Source: an uncultured Bacteroidia bacterium (lineage in GTDB: Bacteria; Bacteroidota; Bacteroidia; Bacteroidales; Prolixibacteraceae). From it: a DNA stretch of 64,000 nucleotides. Made by a program: the position numbers and the translations under genes. The stretch is from assembly GCA_903907075.1 (NCBI GenBank), contig CAIVMQ010000051.1, positions 52,193-116,192 of the forward strand. The letters are read 5' to 3'. The notes below the pieces were generated by a model. It had not been told where the DNA came from. It did no database searches and saw only the letters and a program-made list of their open reading frames with translations. Shown one piece after another: positions 1 to 10,860 of the stretch; the first letter of the stretch is position 1; each line of letters starts with the position of its first letter.

Positions 1-1459
1 TAAATACCGTTCCTACCCGTTTTAATCCAGGATGCAGGGTTTGAATCAGCTTAATTAGCCCTTCAAAATCACTCATCGTAGATGTTCCGCAGAAATTACT
101 CAGATGATCAGTGTCCGATTTTCCCAATCCTGCAGCCATTGGATCACCAACATTGGAAAAAACAATCCTCGCCTCGGGCAACTTCTTGGCAAATAGCTGC
201 GCAGTAGGCGTTGAAAGGGCAAAAACCAAATCCCAGGTCTCATTACCGATCGTTCCGGCAATGCTGTTCAAGGTAGATATATCACCCTGTGCATTATAAA
301 CTTTCAATTTATAATCAGCCCCTTCAATTAGCTTCTTATCTTCCAATGCTTTGCGTATTCCTTTTTCACAATCTTCAGAATTTGGACTGTCGACATAATG
401 TACAAGGGCAAACTTTCGTCTATTAACTTCAGCAGAAGGTTCTTTTGCTGGAAGGTAAAGTTTGGGTATCGTTAGGCCAAGTACTCTGGCCTTTTCCATA
501 TTGATTATGACCTCCTCGTTTGAAAAGTTCTCGAGAGGAATCGTATCCGGTAAAGCACCGTTTAACATTAAAGCAATAAGGTTCGCTGAATGATAACCAA
601 CACCTTTCCAGCCTGGCCCGATAGCTGCCAAAGCACCCTTTGAGATCAGGGGTGAATCGTTTACAATCACCGGTATAGAACTCTTGCTACAAAGTCCTGA
701 TACGGCATCAAATGCCTGCGTTACAGTGTTGTCACCAGAGATAAACATCGCATCAATCCCTTTACTTAGAATAGCTTGAGTAGCCTGATAGACTTCTGAA
801 CTGTTTATTACCGGTATCTCAACCAGTTCAACATGTTTGTCTTGGGCCACCTTGCGCATAAGGCCAACCACACTCCGGGAGTTCGCCTCTGCATTGTTAT
901 AAATAGTCCCGATCTTTTTAACTCCGGGAACCGTTTCGAGAATAAACTGAATCGTTTTCTCAACAGGAGGAAAGGACCCAATTCCTGAAATACCTTTTTC
1001 ATGATCCCTATAACTCTTACCTGCACCTGCAGCTATTGGATCAGAACAAAATGTAAAAGCAACAGGATGCTTTTTGATCGTAGTCAATGCTCCGGTAACG
1101 CAAGGAGTCGATGTTACCAGTACCAGGTCGAGCACCTCGTTATCCATATTCATGAGTATCGGAGAGATATTTCCTATCTCGCCATTGGCATGAGATTCCA
1201 TGACTTTTAAATTTTTGCCCCGGTCAAAACCCAACTCCCCAAGACGCTTCCATAACCCTGAAAGCAATTCATCATGAGAAGCTTCAGGAGCAAAATAACA
1301 TAGACCCAGCGTATATTTTTTCCCCGGTACCGCTTCAGATCCAATCTGATTCGGAGTTGGCACCTTGCTCTTCTTTTTGTTTCTATTCTGCAGATCAGAT
1401 AGAAGTAAAATTGATGAAACAATGATTAACGCAAGAATCCCACGTGAAAATGATTTCAT
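1..1459 (-). CDS. ABC transporter substrate-binding protein (ABC_sub_bind/PF04392-like), two tandem domains, partial at left edge
   Basis: Manual reverse-strand translation from ATG at 1459 stays open to base 1 (MKSFSRGILALIIVSSILLLSDLQNRNKKKSK...KKYTLGLCYFAPEASHDELLSGLWKRLGELGF...STPCVTGALTTIKKHPVAFTFCSDPIAAGAGKS...STPTAQLFAKKLPEARIVFSNVGDPMAAGLGKS...). Absent from the ORF track because no stop lies in the window. Confidence 0.85.
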   Translation of the reverse strand, partial: MKSFSRGILALIIVSSILLLSDLQNRNKKKSKVPTPNQIGSEAVPGKKYTLGLCYFAPEASHDELLSGLWKRLGELGFDRGKNLKVMESHANGEIGNISPILMNMDNEVLDLVLVTSTPCVTGALTTIKKHPVAFTFCSDPIAAGAGKSYRDHEKGISGIGSFPPVEKTIQFILETVPGVKKIGTIYNNAEANSRSVVGLMRKVAQDKHVELVEIPVINSSEVYQATQAILSKGIDAMFISGDNTVTQAFDAVSGLCSKSSIPVIVNDSPLISKGALAAIGPGWKGVGYHSANLIALMLNGALPDTIPLENFSNEEVIINMEKARVLGLTIPKLYLPAKEPSAEVNRRKFALVHYVDSPNSEDCEKGIRKALEDKKLIEGADYKLKVYNAQGDISTLNSIAGTIGNETWDLVFALSTPTAQLFAKKLPEARIVFSNVGDPMAAGLGKSDTDHLSNFCGTSTMSDFEGLIKLIQTLHPGLKRVGTVF

Positions 1460-1728
1460 GATAAATTAATTCAAAATTTCAGGTTTGAGAGGCCGTATAA
1501 AATTAGATGATGCAATTTAAGGAAATTTTGATCATTAAAAAATCTGTTAATTTAAATTAGCTCAAAATTCATTTTCGCTATAAACTTCAATTACGTTCCA
1601 ATTTTGATTTAGCTATCCGACCTTGAACCCGGCAGGTATCTTACCATAAATAACTTATCGATTATAATTATTGCCATTGACTATCCTTTCAACAATGTAA
1701 TCCTAATTATTGAATAAGACGGTGAAAT

Positions 1729-2682
1729 TTAATTAATGATTCTGTTTGCTTTGCCGATTACTTTCTCAGGTATTGATAACCCTTGTTGTGCAGAGGCATT
1801 CCGATTAATAATCAGGTCGTATTTCAGTATTGGTTCAATCTTGTTTTGCGTGGGGGGTCTTCCTTTGAGAATTTCCACAGCCTTAAGTCCGGCGAGGTAA
1901 CCCCATTGATCGTAATTGACCCCTAGTCCAATTGAAGCGCCCTTTTCAGCTTGCAAAGGATCTGTAACAAACAACGGGATTTTATGATCGGCAGCCACCT
2001 TTGCCAAAACAGACAATCCCATATAAATCGTATTGTCAGCAGCTGCAACTAGTGCATCAATTTGTTGTCCTGCAAGATATTGACCTGCCTGAAGAATATC
2101 ATTCGAACTGGTTACCGATGCCGTGATAAGCGAAATTCCGCGCTGGCCAAATTCCTTGCTCAGCACTTTCACCGAATATTCGGCATTGGGTTCAGAATTA
2201 TTATAGGGTATTCCGACCCGTTTCAGATCAGGAACACATTCCAACATTAGGTTGACAAACGAACTGGCATCTAACGGATCGAAAACGCCATATAGATTTT
2301 CTGGGATTGTTTTAAAACCTATCTGTTCCGGACCAAAGGAAACCGTAAAAACGATCGGGATAGTTCTAATCGTCTGAGATGCTGCGGTCATACACGGAGT
2401 ACTATTTGTAATAACAAGATCCACATTTTGCGAAATAAAGGATTGTAAGATCGTATTAATCATCGAAAGATCGCCTTGGGCATTATTATCCAATATGTTA
2501 ATATTCTGGCCATTTACAAATCCTGAATCTGACAGTGCCCGAAAAAGACCAGATTTAGCCGCATCTAATACCTGATCCTGAGTGATCTGAATATACCCAA
2601 TTGTAATTTTACGCGGTGTTGTTTGGCATGCCGCAAGTGTGAACACAAAGGCAATAGTAAGAAAAAAAGGAAACCGGTTCAT
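1729..2682 (-). CDS. ABC transporter substrate-binding lipoprotein (ABC_sub_bind/PF04392-like)
   Basis: Lipobox FTLAAC; ITIGYIQITQDQVLDAAKSGLFRAL, STPCMTAASQTIRTIPIVFTVSFGPEQIG; same family as the upstream-edge ORF. Confidence 0.85.
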   Translation of the reverse strand: MNRFPFFLTIAFVFTLAACQTTPRKITIGYIQITQDQVLDAAKSGLFRALSDSGFVNGQNINILDNNAQGDLSMINTILQSFISQNVDLVITNSTPCMTAASQTIRTIPIVFTVSFGPEQIGFKTIPENLYGVFDPLDASSFVNLMLECVPDLKRVGIPYNNSEPNAEYSVKVLSKEFGQRGISLITASVTSSNDILQAGQYLAGQQIDALVAAADNTIYMGLSVLAKVAADHKIPLFVTDPLQAEKGASIGLGVNYDQWGYLAGLKAVEILKGRPPTQNKIEPILKYDLIINRNASAQQGLSIPEKVIGKANRIIN

Positions 2683-3450
2683 ATCAACTGTTTCGTATTT
2701 AATTTTTATTCCCGAATAGCCTACTCGCCAAAGAAGGTAATAAGCTTATGGAATAAAATATTGCCGAAAGCTCGTTTCATTTCGTTTTTGGTTGAATCTA
2801 TGTATAAATAACTTTTTAAATTTTAATACAAAAAACTTAATATCAACACAATAAACAAAATAAAAACAAGAATTCATCAGCTTAAAATTTAGTACTATAA
2901 AAAATATTCCGTATCTTTTTTTAGTATTGAAGCTGAAGGTTATCAAGTCAGATTAACTATTCGTATTTAGAATATAACGTTTTCTAAAAATTAAATAGAT
3001 CCCGAAAGGATATTATTCTTAGCGTACGTTGGTCTATTTTGAGTATCAAAGATAGGATTAATTTCCTGCAACCAGGACGATTCGTTATTCATTGTGAACA
3101 ATTAAATAGGAACCAGTTTGCGAAAATACTGGCCGTAAAACAGTAAATCTGAAAACAAGGGTGGGTAAGAAGCAAGGGGAAAGAGGATAAGCCAAGTTCA
3201 ATATCTAATTGTAAAACAGTATATAACAAAATAATACTTGAACGATTTATTTGCATGTTGTCTATAAAAACTCGAATGCGCCAAGCAATCAAAAAATTAT
3301 AACCGCACTATAGGGTTAAGGCAAAATTGCCACTTAAAATTAACTGAAGAATGACAATAAGTCATAATTTAAATATTATTTTTAGGCTCTCATATTTTTA
3401 GGGATTAATCTTCAGTAATGTATTAATTTTTATTCTTAATTTAAATAATC

Positions 3451-4290
3451 ATGAAAAACTTTTGTTTGAAACACTTATTTACAATAACGCTTGCAACCAT
3501 TCTGATGATTGGGTGTGCAAATTCCCCTAAACAGTCCAAAGAGACTAAATCCATAGAAAAAAATGGATCAATAGCAGCAACAGACACTGCTAATTTAAAG
3601 AGCAAGATTTTGGCAATCGTCACGAATGCGCCAAAAGGCTATGAATTGATTGAGATGCTAAATAATGCTGGCGCTTCTTACATGATTGACCTTACCCTTC
3701 CTGTTGAAAACGCTGAAAAAATGATATCCAAAAATTCGAAAAGTCTTGGAATCGGTTTTTATGCAGTTGACACAAAATATGCTTCAGTTTATAATCGGGG
3801 TGATATGGAGCTGAAGATTAATAAGGTACTACGTGGTCTTGTCTTAGATCTTGGAATAGGCGGTGAGTTCGAAGGCATAAAAAAATTAAATGCAAGAATA
3901 ACCAATAATCAATCAAATAAAGATTCTGTCAAAATCCTTACCAGCTTGATATTTAGTGAAGTTCATAAGCAGATGTCAGTAGGCACTCATTCCAAAATAT
4001 ATGGATTATCCATAATGGGTGCAAACGTTGAGGCATTATATATACTTACCCAGATATGTCTATATGCACATGACAACTATGAATTCCTTGAATTAATGAG
4101 CAATCAAAAGGCGCGTGTTTCAACCGTTTTTAAACTTCTGGAGGTTATGTCGGTAGATGAAACCATAAAGCCATATTTTGAAAGTATGAAACCAATTATG
4201 AAGTTCTTCGAAGAGACCAAAGTAATTGGTGATCCAGAACTTAAAATAATTGCACCCCAAATTCAAAAGCTACGAAATAGCATGATCTAG
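3451..4290 (+). CDS. hypothetical lipoprotein
   Basis: 279 aa ORF with lipobox (LMIGCANS); no recognised domain. Confidence 0.75.
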   Translation: MKNFCLKHLFTITLATILMIGCANSPKQSKETKSIEKNGSIAATDTANLKSKILAIVTNAPKGYELIEMLNNAGASYMIDLTLPVENAEKMISKNSKSLGIGFYAVDTKYASVYNRGDMELKINKVLRGLVLDLGIGGEFEGIKKLNARITNNQSNKDSVKILTSLIFSEVHKQMSVGTHSKIYGLSIMGANVEALYILTQICLYAHDNYEFLELMSNQKARVSTVFKLLEVMSVDETIKPYFESMKPIMKFFEETKVIGDPELKIIAPQIQKLRNSMI

Positions 4291-4298
4291 TTAGTTCG

Positions 4299-4339
4299 AA
4301 ATCTACGGATATTGACAAGTACCAATATCCGTAGATTTT
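4299..4339 (+). terminator. Rho-independent-type terminator hairpin
   Basis: AAATCTACGGATATTG-acaagtac-CAATATCCGTAGATTT: perfect 16-bp stem, 8-nt loop, 9 nt after the stop of the 3451-4290 ORF. Confidence 0.75.
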
Positions 4340-4378
4340 AATCCTTTGGTATTCATCCGGTAGAAATTTAAATATGCA

Positions 4379-7300
4379 ATGAACGAGACAACCCTAAATG
4401 CCTTAATAAATCTTTTTGCCTTATTCTCTGCAATTACCGGTTCGAAAAAAGAAGATGCACTTCGGAATTTTTCCCAGTATCTTCAATTGCACCTGGGAAT
4501 CTCATCCTCTGACGAGTATCTGGAGTTATTTAAAGAGTTGCTTGATTTTTATGATCTTGATGGTGAATCACCCTTCACGGGCGATTTAGATGAGCAGGCT
4601 TTGGGAATCAGTACCCGGATCAAAGGGAGGCTTCAGAAGGATGAACAGATCATGGTTTTTCTCAGATTTCTCGAATTAGCCAAAGGAGGTGATACAGAAA
4701 GAGCAAGAAAACTATTTAATATCCTGGCACAAGTATTTGATATCAATGAGGCTGAAGTTGCCAAATTTATCGACTTTATCTTTCATACCTCAAACGATCA
4801 GGTTGATTCTGAGGATTTCTTACTGATTGACAATAAGGAAAAAACACCTGGCACCAGCTCCAAACACATCAGGAAAAAAAATATTGATGGCGATATTTTG
4901 TTTATGCGATCCTCGCAGATCGGACATTTTATTTTTATTTTACAGGGTAGGGAGGAATTGACGCTGGAAGGAAATCTTATTTTACCTGGACGTTTTTATG
5001 CATTCAGGGAGGGTGGGATTATACGAGGGCAACGTATAGAACCTATTTACCATATCGATATTGCGAATAGTTTTATAGACCGGAAAACAGATATCCAATT
5101 TGTATTTAGTGGCAATAATTTAGAATTCAGATTTCCAAACAGCAAAAACGGACTTTATAATTTCTCATTCGCTGAACACTCAGGACAATTAATTGCAGTT
5201 ATGGGAGGCAGCGGAGTTGGAAAATCTACGTTGCTGAATATTCTTAACGGGAATATTGTTGTCCAGCAAGGTGAAATTAAGATTAACCAGTTCGATATCC
5301 ATCGGAACAAGAAGGAAATTGAAGGTTTAATCGGTTTTGTTCCCCAGGATGATCTATTATTTGAAGACTTAACCGTTTGGGAAAACCTTAATTTTAATGC
5401 CAGGCTCTGTTTCGATGAATTATCAAATGCAGATATTGAGAAGAAGGTTTTTGATATTCTTAATGAGCTGGAGCTTTATGATTTCAAAGATCTCAAAGTC
5501 GGAAGCCCACTTAGAAAAACCATTAGTGGAGGTCAGCGGAAAAGGCTAAATGTTGCCTTGGAGCTTATCCGTGAACCATATATCCTTTTTGTTGATGAGC
5601 CTACTTCCGGTCTCTCCTCAACAGATTCGGAAATGGTGATGTTGCTGCTAAAACAACAGGCGAGGAAAGGTAAATTAATCATCGTTAATATTCATCAGCC
5701 ATCGTCAGCGATCTTCAAATTATTCGATCAGTTATGGATTATGGACAAGGGGGGTAGGCCAATTTACACTGGAAATCCCCTTGATGCAATAATATATTTC
5801 AAACAACAGGTAAATCATATAAATTCTGACACCTGCGAATGCTTAAATTGTGGCAATGTAAATCCTGAGCAGGTTCTTGAAATAGTGGAAACCAAACAAA
5901 TTAATAGTTCCGGATATTTCACTTCTGACCGGCGTTTTACGGCTCAATACTGGCATCAGTTATATCTGGAGAAGTCGAAAAAACTAGCGCAGGAAAGTCG
6001 TATACCTGATCCCCAATTGCCACAAACAGCATTTAAAAAGCCCGGATTATTCAAACAATTCAGGATTTTCTTCGAACGCAACCTCCGTATTAAGGTGACT
6101 GACAAGCAATATATGCTTGTTAACCTTATGGAAGCACCAATTTTGGCAATCATCGTGGCATATTTCACCCGCTTTGCGGTGAATAATGAATATGTTTTCT
6201 TTGAAAATAAGAGCCTGATATCCTACATGTTCATGTCAATAGTTGTAGTGCTTTTCATGGGGATGAGTATTAGTGCTGAAGAGATCGTGAAAGATCGTAA
6301 AATTTTACAGCGGGAATCATTTCTTAACCTAAGTCGATTTAGCTACATTAACTCGAAGGTCATTTTTCTAATCCTGCTGTCGGCATTTCAAGCCCTGAGT
6401 TTTGTAATTATAGGGAATTTGATCCTGGGTATCTATGGAATGAATATAACCTATTGGCTGATCCTATTTTCCGTTGCCGTATTTTCCAATCTGCTGGGTT
6501 TAAATATTTCTTCAGCATTTGATTCGGTTGTCACTATTTATATCCTTATTCCTTTGCTCCTCATTCCTCAGATCCTCCTCTGTGGTGTAATCGTAAAGTT
6601 TGATGATCTGCAAGACAAAAGTTCCCCGAAAGATGCAATTGTCATGGCAGGAGAAGTAATGGTTTCCAGATGGGCATTCGAAGCACTTGCTGTTGAGCAA
6701 TTTAAGAGCAATGTCTATATGGATCATTTTTTTGATTTAGAAAAAAAAATAGCCCAGGCACGCTTTCGTTCGGAAATTCTTATTTCTGATTTAATCGGCA
6801 AGATCGACCTTGTTACGGGATGGCAGAAAACGGGTAAGACCGCTGAGGAGATAGAAAAAAAGCTGGTTCTTATTAAGAATGAGATACAAAAACTTGACAA
6901 TGAAAATCAATTTGCCCCATTTAGTGAGATAAACAAACTCAACCCGGAGCAATTCAATTTTAATATTGCAGAACTTGCCAAAGACCATCTTAACAAGCTA
7001 AAAACTTATCATTCCGAAACTAGTGAAGCTCTTCAGAATAAAAAAGATAAAATCATTACTGATATTTCGCTTCAGAATGGAGAAAACTTCCTCTACAACC
7101 AAAAGATGAAATATTACAATAAATCTCTTGAAGTAATGGTCTTAAATGCTGAAGCCAAAGACTTTTACAGAGAAACTCCAGTGAGTATAATGCAAAAAGC
7201 AGCCCCAATTTACAAAGATCCTGATTTTAATAATGGAAGGGCCCATTTTCTGGCCTCCCAAAAACGAATTGCCGGAAAATTAGTTGACACTTTTTGGTTC

Positions 7301-7402
7301 AATCTTTCTGTAATCTGGTTGATGTGTTTAGCTTTATACCTGGCACTTTATTTCGATTGGATGCGTAAACTCCTTTCAATAAACATAATAAAGATAAAAT
7401 GA
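4379..7402 (+). CDS. ABCG-like ABC transporter (fused ATPase and ABC-2 type permease)
   Basis: Walker A GGSGVGKST, signature ISGGQRKR, Walker B ILFVDEPTSGL, then a C-terminal transmembrane region; long N-terminal extension. Confidence 0.88.
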   Translation: MNETTLNALINLFALFSAITGSKKEDALRNFSQYLQLHLGISSSDEYLELFKELLDFYDLDGESPFTGDLDEQALGISTRIKGRLQKDEQIMVFLRFLELAKGGDTERARKLFNILAQVFDINEAEVAKFIDFIFHTSNDQVDSEDFLLIDNKEKTPGTSSKHIRKKNIDGDILFMRSSQIGHFIFILQGREELTLEGNLILPGRFYAFREGGIIRGQRIEPIYHIDIANSFIDRKTDIQFVFSGNNLEFRFPNSKNGLYNFSFAEHSGQLIAVMGGSGVGKSTLLNILNGNIVVQQGEIKINQFDIHRNKKEIEGLIGFVPQDDLLFEDLTVWENLNFNARLCFDELSNADIEKKVFDILNELELYDFKDLKVGSPLRKTISGGQRKRLNVALELIREPYILFVDEPTSGLSSTDSEMVMLLLKQQARKGKLIIVNIHQPSSAIFKLFDQLWIMDKGGRPIYTGNPLDAIIYFKQQVNHINSDTCECLNCGNVNPEQVLEIVETKQINSSGYFTSDRRFTAQYWHQLYLEKSKKLAQESRIPDPQLPQTAFKKPGLFKQFRIFFERNLRIKVTDKQYMLVNLMEAPILAIIVAYFTRFAVNNEYVFFENKSLISYMFMSIVVVLFMGMSISAEEIVKDRKILQRESFLNLSRFSYINSKVIFLILLSAFQALSFVIIGNLILGIYGMNITYWLILFSVAVFSNLLGLNISSAFDSVVTIYILIPLLLIPQILLCGVIVKFDDLQDKSSPKDAIVMAGEVMVSRWAFEALAVEQFKSNVYMDHFFDLEKKIAQARFRSEILISDLIGKIDLVTGWQKTGKTAEEIEKKLVLIKNEIQKLDNENQFAPFSEINKLNPEQFNFNIAELAKDHLNKLKTYHSETSEALQNKKDKIITDISLQNGENFLYNQKMKYYNKSLEVMVLNAEAKDFYRETPVSIMQKAAPIYKDPDFNNGRAHFLASQKRIAGKLVDTFWFNLSVIWLMCLALYLALYFDWMRKLLSINIIKIK

Positions 7403-7443
7403 TTGTGCGATGTGCATAATCTCCGTTAGAATCGGCACCGTAA

Positions 7444-8172
7444 TCATTTACCAACTTTTCGCTCTAACGTATTAAATATTCTATCCCAAAAGGTAAAATA
7501 CAATCCATAATTGTTTTTAGAATTCTCATGATGCAGGTTATGATTTATTGATGTGTTTATCCATTGGCCAAGGAATGAATTGGTGATACGTTTTGGAATT
7601 AATTCATAGCCCAAATGCGCATAAATATTATATGAAATCTGTACCGACATAAAAAGAAAAAATGAAATTTTATGAATAGGAATTGTAGATACAATAATCA
7701 AAATCACTGCTCCTTCAATAATAGCTTCGGATGGATGGAAAGAGTATGCCGTAAACGGAGTAGGATTAGTAGATTTATGATGAACCAAATGCACTCGTCT
7801 GAATAGCTATCTGTGATGTAAGGCCCGGTGCATAAAATAAAAATAGGTATCGTGAATGATAATGGCCAGCACCACACTGAATAGCATATAGATCGTGCTG
7901 TGATCATGAATGTTGTCGTATATTTTGGTCCATTTTTTAAAATTAGCACCAAAAATTAAAAATCCATACCCTGCATAAATCAAGATGGTCAATAGTGAAT
8001 GTATAATTTCTCTAACATAGTCTTTAAGTTTTGGGAACTTCTGTTGTATTTTTAATTGGACCACCTTTAGGCTAAATATCTTATAAAAGAGCAAATAGGT
8101 CAAACCAGTTAGAATAAAATATCTTAAACAAAGAAATAACGCTAATACGATATAATTCTTTCCGGTAATCAT
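7444..8172 (-). pseudogene. sterol desaturase/fatty acid hydroxylase family gene interrupted by one in-frame TAG
   Basis: ORFs 7807..8172 and 7444..7794 are in the same frame (offset 378 nt). Junction reads FMHRALHHR-TAG-LFRRVHLVHHKSTNPTPFTAYSFHP; His boxes HDTYFYFMHRALHH, HLVHH, HNLHHE are retained. Confidence 0.8.
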
Positions 8173-8456
8173 GATTTATAAAATTGGGATTGTAACAGTG
8201 AAGACCTTTTCATTGGTGGAAGATTCTAAAATTTAGTTTATTTAATTACTTTTTAAAATGGTTTGGATTTTACATTGATGATCACCTAATTTGATGACTT
8301 CTGCTAATCAAATTTGAATTTAAATACTCTCAAAGATCTCTTTCTCATTAGAAATAGCCTGTCTAATTAATCAGTTAGCCATTTTGGCTGTTATTGAATC
8401 AATTAAATTCAACTAAAAAAATGCAACTTTTTGGTTTCGAAGTAGAATAAACTTCA

Positions 8457-8493
8457 AAACAGGGAGGGAATTTAATAATTTCCTTCTCTGTTT
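8457..8493. terminator. hairpin, terminator-like
   Basis: AAAACAGGGAGGGAATTTAATAATTTCCTTCTCTGTTT: imperfect inverted repeat with G-T pairs, in a non-coding region. Confidence 0.35.
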
Positions 8494-8569
8494 CTAGAAA
8501 ATAAGTTATTTTACCCCTAAAGTCCTAGTATAGCATCTTCTTTATGAACAAAGATATACTATTGAAATA

Positions 8570-8900
8570 GTATTGCAAAGTATTCCACCGTGAAGTTAAG
8601 CGCAATAGTTATTGACGATATTCTGTTTTAAGGCCTCCTTAGCCCTATGTAAATATGAGCTTAGAAGGGAAATAAGCCCAAGAATGTTCGATTTGAGCTA
8701 GAACTTAAGTCCAGGTTAATAATACTGATTGAAGCGGATTATACTCCTGAGCAAATTTCGGGAGTCTTTAAGAAAAAAGGTATTAAATCTATATCCAATT
8801 AAATGAATACTCAGTTTACTAGGGAAGATTAGAAGTAAAAAGGAACTCTGTTTACTCACCTAAGGCGAAAAAGAAGGAGGTATCGTAAACGAGAATCAAC
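8570..8900 (+). mobile_element. degenerate IS30-family-like transposase remnant
   Basis: Broken fragments in several frames: KYELRRE, LKSRLIILIEADYTPEQISGVFKKKGIKSIS (compare IS30 'SPEQISG.LK..GI.VS'), then KGTLFTHLRRKRRRYRKRE (compare IS30 'LYKHLRR..KRYRKR'); multiple stops. Confidence 0.6.
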
Positions 8901-9086
8901 CAATGTCAAAAAAATGTAACATCTTTTAATTGTTTTGCAACAAGTTTGTAACAATAATAATTGAAAATTTAGACTTTGAAAATGGATGTCTGGCAGAGGG
9001 GAAAGCGATAAAACGAACGCTAAAATATCTCATAAAATACTTATTATCAATATTTTATAAAAATATTTTAATTGTACATTAATTAG

Positions 9087-9094
9087 TATATTTG
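9087..9094 (+). promoter_or_regulatory. possible Bacteroidota -7 box
   Basis: TATATTTG matches TAnnTTTG, upstream of the ORF at 9262; no convincing -33 TTTG. Confidence 0.3.
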
Positions 9095-9261
9095 CACATT
9101 AGTTAAAAACGTGGAATAAACATAATTCGGAATTCTCTCCTACAGTGCCAGGATTAAAACACGATTAGAAATAAAACCGTTTTTCATAATTAGAGTGGAT
9201 GGAAATGTCTGATAGAAGTCCTATTCATTAATATGCATCGGTATAAAAACAACAATTTAGC

Positions 9262-10860
9262 ATGATTGAAATTATAAGCAGAGTCCTTTTAGGTTTGGGA
9301 TTAATGTTTACCGGAGTTCAGATGTTATCCGCTGGACTAAAACAAATGGGAAGCAGACCCTTCCGCATGTTTGCCGCAAAGTCAGCATCATCCAATGGCA
9401 AGGCGTTGTTATTTGGAATGGGTTCTGGGGTCATTATGCAGAGTACTTCGGCTGCACTGATGATCCTTGCAAGCCTTATCTCTGCAGCAATGCTCAATGT
9501 TCCTCAGGCAATCGCGATTTTAACAGGATTCAGCGTCGGGAATTGTGTATTATTATTCATCGTTTCAATGAATATTTCGGTCGGGATAATGTTCCTTGTG
9601 GGTGTTAGCGGGATTTCGATGTTTTTGACCAAGGATGAGAGATATCTTATCTATTTAAGGGTTGCACTTGGGCTAGGCTTGATTTTCTTTGGAAATATAA
9701 TGATGGCGGCAGGAGTTAAACCGTTACGTCAGGAGGCTTGGTTTGAAGGGGCGATGGAGTTTAGTCGCAATTATTCAATGCTTTCAATAATTGTTGGTGC
9801 CGTACTTGGGTTTATTGTACAATCATCTACGGCCGTGGGACTAGTTGCTATTGGGTTGGCAAGAGAGAATATACTCTCAGGGCCCCAAACATTTTTGTTT
9901 ATGTATGGTGCTGCAATAGGTTCAACGATGTTTAAGGTTTTGATAGGTCAAGCGTTTCGCGGAACATCACGGCAGCTTGTAAGATTTGTCAACATTTTTA
10001 ACGTTTTCGGGGCAACAGTTTTTATTCTTCTGTATTATATTGAAGTTTATTCTAATATACCCCTATTAATGGCAATGCTCAATTATTTCGAATTGGACCT
10101 TGTTCATCAGGCAGCTTGGGTATTCCTCCTTTTTAATCTCACCTCAGCGATTTTCTTCATCGCCATTAATGGCCCATTAACCCGCTGGTTGGCCAGATCA
10201 CTCCCTCCGTCGGAAGAGGAGGACTTGTCAATTCCCAAGTATATGTTAGAATCTAACGACCAGGATCCTGAAACAGCCATTGAGATGATCCATCTAGAGC
10301 AAATCAGGGAGTTGGAACAGATTGCCGCTTTTATTACAACGGCAAGAGAAAACTATCAGGGACCAGCATTGGCCTTGCGTCTTGAAGCATTCCAGTCCTT
10401 GGCAGGACAGGTCGCATCGTCGACAGCCGCTGTAGCAGCAATGCCCATGCTCCCAAAAACAACAAAAGAGCATGCTTACATCCAGACGCGTCAGACTTTA
10501 CTTGATCAGCTAGCTGAGAGTACTTTTTCTGGTGTGCAAATTATTATTCAGGCAAGGGCTTATTCTAATATGAGCGGACTGTCAGACGCATGTATGGAGT
10601 CTATTGAATTTCTGATTAATTTTGCCGCTGAAATAGAAAAATCAAAGGATGCCGATGATATTCAAATGATTCTAAATCTGAGTTCCTCCAGTGGACCATC
10701 AATGGAAAAGCTTAGAAAAGCCTACATTGAAAGTGATAAGCTCGACTCGGTACAAAGCAAAGGATGCCTACTTGATCTGACAATGGGGACTGAGAAAATC
10801 TTTTGGCTTTTAAACTGCATGATGGTCTATCTGGTTTCGGACACGGGAAAAGCGAATTAA
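9262..10860 (+). CDS. Na/Pi cotransporter family protein
   Basis: Duplicated Q-S-S/T motifs (GVIMQSTSAALMILA; GFIVQSSTAVGLVAIG), multiple TMs, PhoU-like helical C-terminus. Confidence 0.88.
   Translation: MIEIISRVLLGLGLMFTGVQMLSAGLKQMGSRPFRMFAAKSASSNGKALLFGMGSGVIMQSTSAALMILASLISAAMLNVPQAIAILTGFSVGNCVLLFIVSMNISVGIMFLVGVSGISMFLTKDERYLIYLRVALGLGLIFFGNIMMAAGVKPLRQEAWFEGAMEFSRNYSMLSIIVGAVLGFIVQSSTAVGLVAIGLARENILSGPQTFLFMYGAAIGSTMFKVLIGQAFRGTSRQLVRFVNIFNVFGATVFILLYYIEVYSNIPLLMAMLNYFELDLVHQAAWVFLLFNLTSAIFFIAINGPLTRWLARSLPPSEEEDLSIPKYMLESNDQDPETAIEMIHLEQIRELEQIAAFITTARENYQGPALALRLEAFQSLAGQVASSTAAVAAMPMLPKTTKEHAYIQTRQTLLDQLAESTFSGVQIIIQARAYSNMSGLSDACMESIEFLINFAAEIEKSKDADDIQMILNLSSSSGPSMEKLRKAYIESDKLDSVQSKGCLLDLTMGTEKIFWLLNCMMVYLVSDTGKAN

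Noticed and set aside
2746-3292. Small ORFs in the 2.7-3.4 kb interval, with a fragment resembling an HTH remnant (NRNQFAKILAVKQ)
   Set aside because: Stops interrupt it and the similarity is too weak to distinguish from chance; treated as non-coding AT-rich spacer.
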